A stretch of DNA of 48,014 nucleotides from an uncultured Bacteroidota bacterium (GTDB lineage: Bacteria; Bacteroidota; Bacteroidia; Flavobacteriales_F; PHOS-HE28). The DNA lies in the NCBI GenBank assembly GCA_902826215.1, contig CADEDY010000006.1:109212-157225 (forward strand), in the 5' to 3' direction. The translations under genes were made by a program, and so were the position numbers. A model generated the notes under the pieces. The model was not told the origin of the DNA. It saw only the letters and a list, made by a program, of their open reading frames with translations, and ran no database searches. Shown here piece by piece: positions 8,431-16,433 of this stretch (its first letter is position 1; every line of letters begins with the position of its first letter).

Positions 8431-9081
8431 TCAGCGCATGTCGTTCACCTCCACGCCGGGGAACTTGCTCTTGTCGAAGGTGAACAAGGCATCGGCCAGT
8501 TCCGGGTTCGCGGTGAACTTCTTCAGCTGGTAGGTCACCACGTTGCCGTCCTTGTAGATCACTTCGATGCTCTTGGGTTCCACCTTGTTCTTGTCCACCG
8601 TGATCACCACAGTATGGTAGGCTTTCTTGGCCGGATCCATGGGGAATAGCTTGATGGTCTGCACCACCACACCGGAAGCGTCAGCCTTCTCATCCACGAA
8701 GCTGCTCTTGAAGCCTTTCTCGTATTGCGTGAAGAGCTTGGTCGGGTCCAATTCCTGATCCATCTCTGCGGGATCGCTCAGGTTCACTTCATTACTCTCC
8801 TTGTTGTAGGTGTACAAGGTCGTGCCGTCGTTGATCACGGTGTTCTTATCCAGCACCAAGCGGAATTTCTTCCCCTTCACCTTCATGCTGCCTTCCTGCT
8901 TCAGATCCAATTTGTCCTTGGTGTTGAGCAAGCGGCTGGTAAAGTCGGCTTCGAAACTGTTCCATGCCTTGGCCTTGGTCATCAGCTTGTCTACGATGGC
9001 GCGGCTGCGGGCATCGTCCTGTGCTTGCAGACCGACGTAGTTGCCTAGGAAGACGAAGAGGAACAGGAAGATCTTTTTCAT
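8431..9081 (-). CDS. lolA: outer-membrane lipoprotein carrier LolA family protein
   Basis: The 216-residue protein has a signal peptide (MKKIFLFLFVFLGNYVGLQA) and a LolA-type fold: A-R-S-R-A-I-V-D-K-L-M-T-K-A-K-A-W-N-S-F-E-A-D-F-T near the mature start, then G-S-M-K-V-K-G-K-K-F-R-L, D-G-T-T-L-Y-T-Y-N-K and a P-K-S-I-E-V strand. LolA is the periplasmic chaperone that carries lipoproteins to the outer membrane. In many Bacteroidota a LolA gene follows ftsK; here ftsK lies 9 kb away. I start at the second ATG, where the signal peptide begins. The sequence CGACC precedes this ATG, with TAATTTCG just upstream (minus strand, 9087-9094). Confidence 0.9.
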   Translation of the reverse strand: MKKIFLFLFVFLGNYVGLQAQDDARSRAIVDKLMTKAKAWNSFEADFTSRLLNTKDKLDLKQEGSMKVKGKKFRLVLDKNTVINDGTTLYTYNKESNEVNLSDPAEMDQELDPTKLFTQYEKGFKSSFVDEKADASGVVVQTIKLFPMDPAKKAYHTVVITVDKNKVEPKSIEVIYKDGNVVTYQLKKFTANPELADALFTFDKSKFPGVEVNDMR

Positions 9082-9146
9082 GGTCGCGAAATTACACCGG
9101 CTCTCAGGCAAAGGTTGTGCCAAGGGACTTGGGCTATGGAATGAGC

Positions 9147-9674
9147 TCACTTGCGCCAGTTCGGATGCGCTTTCTCGAAGGCCTTGAACTTCTTACCACC
9201 GAGCATTGTGCCCCGGCATTTCGAGGACCCGCACTTGCAGGCCCAGGCCTCCACCAGTTTCTTGGTGTAGGGCACTTCGAACTCGAAGCCGTAGTCGTAG
9301 GTGATCTCTTCACCGGGCTTGATGGTGCGCAGTGCTTCGATGATCACACGGTCCTTCTTCGGGTCCGGGTTCTTCTTATCCTCGCTGTGGATGAAGGCCA
9401 CGGCATTGGGCTCACAGCTGGTGTTGATCCACCGAGCGATGGTGCCACGCACATTCGCGTCGATGATCCAATCGTCATTCAGCGTGAACAGGAAGGTGTG
9501 GCCCGAACCGACATCGCCGTGGTACTGCTTGTCGGCCTCGTCGTGGGTGATGATGCGGCCTTTGTACTCCACGATGAACTCACCCTTGCGGATGGTGTCG
9601 GTGGCAATGACGCCGTTGCCGTGTATCTTCGATCGGCGCTTCGCGATCTTGAGTTTGGTAGGAAGTTTCGACAT
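9147..9674 (-). CDS. SET domain-containing protein (lysine methyltransferase type)
   Basis: The 175-residue protein is one SET domain plus a post-SET motif. Visible are G-N-G-V-I-A-T-D-T-I-R-K-G-E-F-I (residues about 20-35), I-D-A-N-V-R-G-T-I-A-R-W-I-N-T-S-C-E-P-N, where the usual R-F-x-N-H-S-C is R-W-I-N-T-S-C, G-E-E-I-T-Y-D-Y-G-F, and a C-K-C-G-S-S-K-C cluster at the end. SET proteins move a methyl group from S-adenosylmethionine to lysine. The protein target in bacteria is mostly unknown. The histidine-to-threonine change in the N-H-S-C motif is noteworthy. I start at MSKLPTKLKIAKRRSKIHG, dropping 14 residues that would reach into a repeat. Confidence 0.9.
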   Translation of the reverse strand: MSKLPTKLKIAKRRSKIHGNGVIATDTIRKGEFIVEYKGRIITHDEADKQYHGDVGSGHTFLFTLNDDWIIDANVRGTIARWINTSCEPNAVAFIHSEDKKNPDPKKDRVIIEALRTIKPGEEITYDYGFEFEVPYTKKLVEAWACKCGSSKCRGTMLGGKKFKAFEKAHPNWRK

Positions 9675-9708
9675 GGGGCCGCGAAGATGGCGAATGCAAG
9701 GCGTGTTT

Positions 9709-9829
9709 GAATGCATCCACAGATGAAGAGTATGGCCTGCCTAACGGCGGCCGCTCATGTTGAACTCCGTTCAGGACGAGATCAAGATGGCTGTTAAGCC
9801 ATCCATCCTCTTCATCTGTGGACGTATTC
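9709..9829. repeat. paired inverted repeat element with two TAAC-loop hairpins (REPIN-like)
   Basis: Two 22-base arms, 9709-9730 and 9808-9829, are inverted copies with 2 mismatches. Each arm is followed inward by a hairpin with the loop TAAC (GTTA as read on the plus strand for the right one): CTGCC/GGCGG at 9737-9750 and GATGGCT/AGCCATC at 9786-9803. The two 44-base units are thus diverged inverted copies of one another, separated by a short spacer. The right arm covers the stop codon of the SpmA-SpmB gene; the left arm lies before the SET gene. This resembles paired REP units. Confidence 0.7.
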
Positions 9830-11255
9830 AGAAGTAAAGCTGCACCACAAAGACCGCTGTGATCACGCACACCAGATCCGCGAGGAGCATGATGCCCAGC
9901 GTGTAGCGCGTGTCCTTGACGTTCACACTGCCGAAGTAGAGGGCGACCACATAGAAGGTGGTTTCCGCAGCACCTTGGAAGAGGCAACTCAATTGGCCGG
10001 CGACGCTATCGGCACCATAGGTCTTCATGGCATCGAGCATGAAACCACGCGAGCCACCAGCGCTGAACGGGCGCATCAGCGCAACGGGGATGGCGTCGAT
10101 CACTTCCTTGTCCACACCGGCGATCGACATCACCCACGAGAGGCCATCCATGACGATGCCCATGAGGCCGCTGTTGCGGAAGATGCTCAACGCGGCTAGC
10201 ATCGCCAGCATGTATGGCAGCACGCGCAAACCGGTGGTGAAGCCATCTTTTGCACCGTGCACGAAGCTGTCGAACATATTGGTGCCCTTTTCGGTGAAGT
10301 AGCGCTCTACCAGGAATGCATACCCTACGATGAGTCCGATGATGGTGAGCAGCATACCGTTGCTCAGGTTGTCGGTGAAGTGGAATTTGGAGACACCCGA
10401 GAGCGTGGCGATGAAGGCCATGAGACCACCGATCATCGCGCTGATGCCGAGAACACCCAGCATCACGGGCCAGTTGAAGAGGTTGATCCGTTGCTTGGCG
10501 GCTACCATGAACAGCGCCGCAAGCGTTCCCGCGAAGCTGGTGATGATGCACGGGATCATGATGTCTGCCGGGTTGGCTGCCCCCTGTGCAGCTCGGTAAC
10601 CGATGATGCTGGTAGGGAGGAGAGTAAGACCTGCCGCGTGCAGGCACAAGAACATGATCTGGCTGTTGGTCGCACGGTCCTTGTTCGGATTGTCCTCCTG
10701 CATGCTCTCCATGGCCTTCAGGCCGAAGGGCGTTGCCGCGCTGTCCAAGCCGAGGAAGTTCGCCGCGAAGTTCAAGGTCATGAATCCGTAGGCGGGGTGA
10801 TCCTTCCGCAGTTCGGGGAATACGCGGTGGAAAACGGGGGAGAGGAAGCGCGCCACTTTCTCCATGGCACGTGAATCGATCAAAAGGTTGAGCAGCCCAC
10901 AGAAGAAGGTGAGGTAGCCGATCAGCGGAAGCCAAAGGTCGGTGATGGTATTGCGGCAGGTGGCGAAAAGGCCATCGGCAGGCTGCTTGCCCAGCGTCGC
11001 GCGGATGTGACCGCTCTTGCTGAAGGTGTATAGCGTGTCGCCGCGTTGCAGTCCCGCTTCCCCCGCTTCTTCGATCGGTGCGACCAACTGGAGCGTCCGC
11101 GGATCATTGCGGTCCATCTCCTTCACTACAAGCGGTTCACCCTGCTCCCCGTTCACGATAGCGCCCAGCGAGTATTGCTTGCCCATCGCCAGCATCGCCA
11201 ATACGTACCCGATGCTGAGGATCAATATGAAGGTCCAGAAACGACTGAGCGCCAT
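9828..11255 (-). CDS. SpmA-SpmB-type nucleoside recognition (Gate) domain membrane protein
   Basis: A 475-residue multi-pass protein that joins two Gate (nucleoside recognition) halves, as in fused spore maturation proteins SpmA and SpmB. The first half has L-W-L-P-L-I-G-Y-L-T-F-F-C-G-L-L and N-F-A-A-N-F-L-G-L-D-S-A-A-T-P-F-G-L-K-A-M; the second has G-L-R-V-L-P-Y-M-L-A-M, P-V-A-L-M-R-P-F-S-A-G-G-S-R-G and G-A-A-E-T-T-F-Y-V-V-A-L-Y. Between the first helix (residues 8-25) and the body lies an extracytoplasmic stretch of about 70 residues with E-A-G-L-Q-R-G-D-T-L, resembling a short PDZ-like loop. In non-sporulating bacteria the transported compound is unknown. Its stop codon is inside the repeat at 9709-9829. 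Confidence 0.9.
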   Translation of the reverse strand: MALSRFWTFILILSIGYVLAMLAMGKQYSLGAIVNGEQGEPLVVKEMDRNDPRTLQLVAPIEEAGEAGLQRGDTLYTFSKSGHIRATLGKQPADGLFATCRNTITDLWLPLIGYLTFFCGLLNLLIDSRAMEKVARFLSPVFHRVFPELRKDHPAYGFMTLNFAANFLGLDSAATPFGLKAMESMQEDNPNKDRATNSQIMFLCLHAAGLTLLPTSIIGYRAAQGAANPADIMIPCIITSFAGTLAALFMVAAKQRINLFNWPVMLGVLGISAMIGGLMAFIATLSGVSKFHFTDNLSNGMLLTIIGLIVGYAFLVERYFTEKGTNMFDSFVHGAKDGFTTGLRVLPYMLAMLAALSIFRNSGLMGIVMDGLSWVMSIAGVDKEVIDAIPVALMRPFSAGGSRGFMLDAMKTYGADSVAGQLSCLFQGAAETTFYVVALYFGSVNVKDTRYTLGIMLLADLVCVITAVFVVQLYF

Positions 11256-11410
11256 GCTTGCAAAGAAGGTAAGCCCGACAGGCTCCTCCGCGCTCGTCCC
11301 CGTTTCTTGGTGAACAGTGCGCTGTGGACGGTTCGCACAACACGGTCACATCAGCGACGGATCCAATCTCGGCCGAACGCGCACAAGCCCGAGAGGAGAA
11401 ACGTCGATCC

Positions 11411-11441
11411 TTGCATACCATTTAGCTCCGGAGTAGTTTTG
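11411..11441 (+). promoter_or_regulatory. Bacteroidota-type promoter for T9SS gene
   Basis: TTG at 11411-11413, a 20-base spacer and TAGTTTTG at 11434-11441 match the TTG-N(17-23)-TANNTTTG consensus of the primary sigma factor in this phylum. The -7 box is 50 bases before the start codon at 11492. The wider 236-base gap is a divergent promoter region with the SpmA-SpmB gene. Confidence 0.5.
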
Positions 11442-11491
11442 AAGTTCACCCATCGCGTGCCGGACCGGGCAGTGCGAACCGTATCCTTTAG

Positions 11492-14305
11492 ATGACCCTA
11501 CAACGCACATTGACCACGTTCTTCTCCGTATTGCTCCTTCTTTGGGCCGCACCATTCGCTCGTGCCGCGCACTATTCCGGTGGGAGTCTGACCTATCAAT
11601 GCCAAGGAGCGAACTTCTACCTGATCATGCTGGACCTGTACTTGGATTGTACAGGCGCGCCGCTCACCGCTCAACGTCTGGACTTCACGAACGACTGTGG
11701 CGTCGTGTACTCGCTCAACAATCTGCCGGTCGTGCTCAATGAGGAGGTTTCTCAACTTTGTGCTGCATCGCTGCCGAACAGCACGTGTAACAGCGGTGCG
11801 CTCTCCGGGCTTCGGCACTATCGACTCGAGACCACGGCCTACCTCTCTCCGTGCAATGACTGGACGATCACGTGGTCGGTCTGTTGTCGCAGCAGCACGG
11901 AGAATCTGTTCGGTACACCGGGCATGTACTTGGTGACCACCGTGAACAATTTCAACGGTGTTTGCGATGCTTCACCGCATATCTCCGATAACTCGATCCC
12001 TGTCGTCTGTGTCAACGAACCGGTGTTGTACAACCCCGGTTTCAACGACCCGGATGGGAATACCATGGCCTTCGAATTGATCGATGCACGTTACGCTTCA
12101 CCTGCCCCCGTACCGACCACGTACGATATGGGTTTCACCGGTGCGGAGCCGATCCCTGGGATCGCACTGGATCCACAAACGGGTCAACTGTCCTTCACAC
12201 CCACGGTCACGGGCAAGTATATCGTCGTGATGCAGGTGACCACCTACGATACGGGCGGTGCCGTCATCGGCACGGTCATGCGAGATTTCGTCGTGACCGT
12301 TGTGAATTGCATGGGCGAACCACCCCAGACCACCGGACCCACCATCAGTGCGAATGGAACGCTCGACGGTTATGGGCTCGATGTCTGCGATGGCGTGCCC
12401 TTCTGCATGGAATTCCCGTTCACCGATGCAGATATCGGGGATGTTCTCACATTGACCTCCAATGCTTCGGCACTGCTGCCGGGTGCAACGTTCACCGTGA
12501 TCGGAACCAACCCTGCAATAGGTACGCTCTGCTGGACCCCTGATATCGCCTCCTCCGGAACGAACGTCCGTTTCTTGGCCGTTGATGCTTCATGCCCCGT
12601 TCCGAACGTTGCTTCGACATCGATCTTGATCAACGTCCTCGGCGCTCCCGTGGGCGGACCTGATGCTGGCAGCGATGGTGTTGTGACCGTGTGTAGTAAC
12701 AACCCCACTTTCCCGCTTTCGGACTACTTGGGTGGTGACCCGGACATGGGAGGTTCATGGAGTTTCAATGGCGGCGCACATGGACCGGATTACGTTCCAG
12801 GCTCTGACGTGCCCGGCGTGTACACGTACACCGTCACCAGCGCTAGTCCATGCTCTTCCACCGCTGCTACTGCCACTGTAACGGTGAGTGAAAGCGAGAA
12901 TACCCTGATCCTCGAGTTCCAGAACGACACGAACCCATTTGGCGTAACCTGGGAAGTGTTGGATCAAACCGGGACCACAACAGTGGATAGCGGTACCGAC
13001 GTGTTCCCTGCGAACAGCATCGGCACGCAGACCATCTGCGTAAGGGACGGTTGCTACCAACTGCGCGTGACGGACAACGCGGGTGATGGATTGCTCGGCT
13101 ACATCCTGCGTGAAAGCGGTGCCAACGGAAGACGCATCATCGACAACCGGGAGAACATGATCACAGGAGTTAGCCAGATCGGGAACAGCAGCTTCTTCTG
13201 TTTGCCGATCAGCAACGACCGCCCGATCTACAGCAGCTGCGATAAACTGGATTGGGTGACGAACAAGTTCATCGTGGCCAGTGAGAACCCAGCAGTGAGC
13301 GCACAATACGGAATGACCAACAGCACCAGCGGTTACGTGTTCTGGTTCTTCGATCCGAACGGCAGCTACAGCTACCGTCGCTTCCGCAGCCATGCCACCA
13401 GCGATGGTTACGGTACTGGTGCTACACGCGCATGCCACTTCCGCTTGAACGCCTGGACCAACACCCCGAGCAGCCCGCATCTCCCAGAAGGGGTGCTGCT
13501 GAACGTGCGCATCCGTGCTCGCATCGCCGGCGTGAACCAGGAGTGGGGAGCAGCCAGTCAGTTCAAGATGGATGCGGCACTCGCTGCATGCCCACGTGTG
13601 AACCTGGAGGACAACCCGAACAACAACGAATACAGCTGTGGTGTGAGCCGGGTGTTCGGTGGTGCGAACAACTGGACCAATCGCCTGACAGCAACGCCAC
13701 CACAACCGACCCCAACAGTGAGCAGCGGCAACGTGCGTTACCAGTTCCGCTTCCGCGTGCCGGGCGAGAACATCTGCATCATCCGCCCACCACAAACGAG
13801 CCCACGGATCTTCATGAATTGGAGCGCGGCAAGTGGTCCACAACTCGAGTGCAGCAAGCAGTATGATGTGGACGTGCGCGTGAGCCTCGATGGCGGCGCA
13901 ACGTGGTGCTTCGATGTAGCATCGCCTGCTTGTGTGGAGCCCGTAACGCCATGGGGCACCGTGTGCGTGGTGAACATCACGGACAGTCCGGACTGCGTCA
14001 ATGCGCAGGGCGGCAACAACAACCTTGCAACGCAGAGCGAAGGCTTCCTTATCATGTACCCGAACCCGAACCAGGGTGATCAGCTCTTCATCAACTTGAC
14101 GGAAGTAGGTGCTGAAGTGTTCGCGGTTAGTGTGGACATCTACGAACTGACGGGCAAGCGGATCAGTGCACGCACGATCGCTGTACAGGACGGTCGGATC
14201 AACACAGCCCTCGACCTGAACGGTGATATTGCCAATGGGCTTTACATGGTGAACATCACCGCTGGTGTGAAAACCTACACCGAGCGGTTGGTGATCCAGA
14301 AGTAA
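11492..14305 (+). CDS. T9SS type A sorting domain-containing secreted protein
   Basis: The 937-residue protein has a signal peptide (LTTFFSVLLLLWAAPFARA), a module of about 250 residues beginning A-H-Y-S-G-G-S-L-T-Y-Q-C that is paralogous to the start of the 27108-31205 product, a cadherin/Ig-like region (D-A-D-I-G-D-V-L-T-L, about 290-380), a glycine- and serine-rich middle, and a C-terminal type A sorting domain: M-Y-P-N-P-N-Q-G-D near residue 855 and a final T-E-R-L-V-I-Q-K. The product should be exported by Sec, crossed through the outer membrane by T9SS, and attached to the surface or released. Many cysteine pairs suggest disulfides. Function is unknown; adhesion or surface assembly is likely. 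Confidence 0.93.
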   Translation: MTLQRTLTTFFSVLLLLWAAPFARAAHYSGGSLTYQCQGANFYLIMLDLYLDCTGAPLTAQRLDFTNDCGVVYSLNNLPVVLNEEVSQLCAASLPNSTCNSGALSGLRHYRLETTAYLSPCNDWTITWSVCCRSSTENLFGTPGMYLVTTVNNFNGVCDASPHISDNSIPVVCVNEPVLYNPGFNDPDGNTMAFELIDARYASPAPVPTTYDMGFTGAEPIPGIALDPQTGQLSFTPTVTGKYIVVMQVTTYDTGGAVIGTVMRDFVVTVVNCMGEPPQTTGPTISANGTLDGYGLDVCDGVPFCMEFPFTDADIGDVLTLTSNASALLPGATFTVIGTNPAIGTLCWTPDIASSGTNVRFLAVDASCPVPNVASTSILINVLGAPVGGPDAGSDGVVTVCSNNPTFPLSDYLGGDPDMGGSWSFNGGAHGPDYVPGSDVPGVYTYTVTSASPCSSTAATATVTVSESENTLILEFQNDTNPFGVTWEVLDQTGTTTVDSGTDVFPANSIGTQTICVRDGCYQLRVTDNAGDGLLGYILRESGANGRRIIDNRENMITGVSQIGNSSFFCLPISNDRPIYSSCDKLDWVTNKFIVASENPAVSAQYGMTNSTSGYVFWFFDPNGSYSYRRFRSHATSDGYGTGATRACHFRLNAWTNTPSSPHLPEGVLLNVRIRARIAGVNQEWGAASQFKMDAALAACPRVNLEDNPNNNEYSCGVSRVFGGANNWTNRLTATPPQPTPTVSSGNVRYQFRFRVPGENICIIRPPQTSPRIFMNWSAASGPQLECSKQYDVDVRVSLDGGATWCFDVASPACVEPVTPWGTVCVVNITDSPDCVNAQGGNNNLATQSEGFLIMYPNPNQGDQLFINLTEVGAEVFAVSVDIYELTGKRISARTIAVQDGRINTALDLNGDIANGLYMVNITAGVKTYTERLVIQK

Positions 14306-14338
14306 AGAAGACATCCGGGACCTTACCTCCCGCTGAGC

Positions 14339-14370
14339 GAGCCCCGCTTTCCGAAAGGAGAGTGGGGTTC
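14339..14370 (+). terminator. GAAA-tetraloop hairpin terminator
   Basis: GAGCCCCGCTTTCC, loop GAAA and GGAGAGTGGGGTTC form a 14-bp stem with three G-T wobbles, 33 bases past the stop of the T9SS gene. It is followed by TTCG rather than a long T-run. Confidence 0.65.
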
Positions 14371-14426
14371 TTCGTTCCGGGTATCGCCGTGCATGGCATG
14401 CTGGTCTTCGTGTTACGCAGGCAAGG

Positions 14427-15089
14427 TCAACGTGTTGCGGCGAGATCACGCCCTGTGATCCAATCGCGCATCATGGCTTCATCCAACAAGCTGCCCACGA
14501 TGCGGTAGTGCGAATTCGCCAACGGGTTGTTACCGCCGAGCGGTTCGCTGACCACTCCCACCTCAGGCCGGTAGTAGCCGCTGTGAACGAAGCGGGCCAC
14601 GCCGTTGCGCACCACGATGAAGCCGACGTGGTTGTCCAATCCCACCTTGTACAAGCCATCGCCACGGCCCAGCACCCAGGTCTCCACTTCACTCGCCGGT
14701 CGGTCGCGAAAGCGTTTCACCGTGCCGGCCAGCTTCACGGTGATGGGTTCCGCCGCTTCTTGCGACCACTTGATTCGTGGCAACCGGAAGCCCGCATCCT
14801 GCAACACGGTGTTCACGAAGTAGCCACACGCTATCTTGCCTTGGCGCGGAACGCGGGTGGTGCCGTTGAAGTCCCACGGCGTGCCGTACCATGCTGGGAG
14901 CATGTCCACCGTGATGCGGTCGAATAGGTAGGCACGGGCACTATCGACCACGGCCTGTTGGCCTGCGCTGTCGGCGATGAGGTAGTTGTTCGAGAAGGCT
15001 TGGCGTTGCGCCTCGATGGAGGCCTTGAGTTGCGTGTACGTCGGTGCCGGTGCGATCAACAATGTGGCGAGGATGGGCAGGTTCAGCAT
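14427..15089 (-). CDS. NlpC/P60-like papain-fold protein
   Basis: Not a clear member of a named family, but the 220-residue product carries the NlpC/P60 pattern. After a short signal-like segment (MLNLPILATLLIAPAPTYTQ), I-A-C-G-Y-F-V-N-T-V-L-Q-D-A-G-F-R-L-P-R (about residues 86-104) corresponds to the D-C-S-G-F-V helix with the catalytic cysteine, and N-H-V-G-F-I-V-V-R-N-G-V-A-R-F-V-H-S (about 152-169) to the histidine strand H-V-G-I. Such enzymes cleave peptidoglycan peptides or related bonds in the envelope. The serine after the cysteine is a glycine here and the catalytic third residue is not identified, so activity is unproven. Divergent from the glycosyltransferase-like gene. Confidence 0.7.
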   Translation of the reverse strand: MLNLPILATLLIAPAPTYTQLKASIEAQRQAFSNNYLIADSAGQQAVVDSARAYLFDRITVDMLPAWYGTPWDFNGTTRVPRQGKIACGYFVNTVLQDAGFRLPRIKWSQEAAEPITVKLAGTVKRFRDRPASEVETWVLGRGDGLYKVGLDNHVGFIVVRNGVARFVHSGYYRPEVGVVSEPLGGNNPLANSHYRIVGSLLDEAMMRDWITGRDLAATR

Positions 15090-15203
15090 GTAGGTGTTTC
15101 CCTTTCAATGCATCGGTCGGTGAAGTGTAACACAGTGAAGACCACAGCCGCGTGATCGATACCGTCGTTCTCCTTTTCCGCACCTTCGCTGCACGCCGAT
15201 CCC

Positions 15204-16433
15204 ATGCACGCCCTTCGCCGACCGTTCGCTGATCCCCTGTGCTGGGTGCTCCTTGTACCGGCGCTGATCAAGCTGTTCTTCTTGGCTCCGGAGGATCTCT
15301 TCGAAGCACATACGATCGCTGTGGAGTGGCTGCACTCTGGCGAATTCCGTTACCACCATCTCGGCGTGTGGAACCCGAACTACCAGTTCCCCGTGTATCC
15401 GGCCATAGTCGCGGGCTTCCTCCTCACGGGTTTGGGTGCGTATGGCGTGTTGGTCTTCCAAGTGCTCTGCGGTACTGTCTCCGCTTGGCTGGCCTACCGA
15501 ATGGCACTGACCGTGATTGGGGTAGGAGGTACTTCAACAAAGCTCGCCTTGTTGCTGGCTTTGCTCACCGGCCTGAGTCCTTTCATCGCGGTGTACCAGG
15601 TGCGCATGGTGCATCCTTTCGCGTGGGATATGCTGTTGGCCGTGGCGTTGATCACCGGCGGCATGGCCCTTGGCACGCAACGCTGGTGGTCGGTGCTCGG
15701 TTATTTAGCCGTGGCTGGTCTTGCTGTTCTGAACAGACCAACGGCCGTGATCCTTCTTATGCCTTTCGTATGGCGGCAACGGTCGTTCCTTTTCAACTTG
15801 GAGAACCTGCGCTTGAAGCAGACGCTGATCATCCTATTGATCTTGCCCACAAGCCTTTGGATGCTGCGCAACCACGCGCTACTCGGGACATGGAGCCTCA
15901 ACTCCGCGACCGGACAGAACCTGTGGCTGGGTGTGCAGGAAGCGACGGAAGGGACAGCGCATCTGGCCGATGGCCGCAACTACAAGGCACTCTTGACGAA
16001 TGCCGAACTAGCGACCCTACAGGACCGTTCGCCCGTGGAGCAGTCCGCTTTCTTCGCGCACCGTTGGCGACAAGCCATCGGCATGGATCATGGACTTTGG
16101 GCACGGATGATGGGTCTGAAGCTCCGCAACTTCTGGCTCTTCCGCGCGCAACTCGGCATGCACCATCACGGCATCGCGCAATGGGCCGCCGTGCTGTACA
16201 AGGTGTACGCGACGATCGTGTTCGTGTTGCTGCTCATCGCGGCGCGTTATGCGGACCCGGCCGTCCGGCTGCTGTTGATCACGCTCGTGTTGTATTCGAT
16301 AGCGCAGGCCCTGTTCTATGTTGAAACGCGGCATCGGCTGGTGGTGGAACCGGTGCTGCTGCTCATCGCGCTGTCCGGAGCGGTTGCGATAAGGCACCGT
16401 ATCCAGCAACGGATGCGGCAGTTCCCATCTTAA
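15204..16433 (+). CDS. GT-C-type polytopic membrane protein (glycosyltransferase 39-like)
   Basis: The 409-residue protein has about ten membrane helices and the outline of dolichyl-phosphate-mannose/ArnT-like GT-C enzymes. The first loop after helix 1 carries E-D-L-F-E-A-H, in the place where GT-C proteins put their acidic catalytic residues, and N-P-N-Y-Q-F-P-V-Y-P follows. The middle contains L-A-V-L-N-R-P-T-A-V-I-L-L and I-L-P-T-S-L-W-M-L-R-N-H-A-L-L-G, both common in lipid-linked sugar transferases. No substrate can be named. Its TAA stop shares the palindrome TTAA with the stop of the convergent methyltransferase gene. Confidence 0.75.
   Translation: MHALRRPFADPLCWVLLVPALIKLFFLAPEDLFEAHTIAVEWLHSGEFRYHHLGVWNPNYQFPVYPAIVAGFLLTGLGAYGVLVFQVLCGTVSAWLAYRMALTVIGVGGTSTKLALLLALLTGLSPFIAVYQVRMVHPFAWDMLLAVALITGGMALGTQRWWSVLGYLAVAGLAVLNRPTAVILLMPFVWRQRSFLFNLENLRLKQTLIILLILPTSLWMLRNHALLGTWSLNSATGQNLWLGVQEATEGTAHLADGRNYKALLTNAELATLQDRSPVEQSAFFAHRWRQAIGMDHGLWARMMGLKLRNFWLFRAQLGMHHHGIAQWAAVLYKVYATIVFVLLLIAARYADPAVRLLLITLVLYSIAQALFYVETRHRLVVEPVLLLIALSGAVAIRHRIQQRMRQFPS

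Noticed and set aside
12755..14449. 564-codon open frame opposite the T9SS type A gene
   Set aside because: Antisense to a clear gene, rich in histidine, alanine and valine and without any domain; a normal by-product of high GC.
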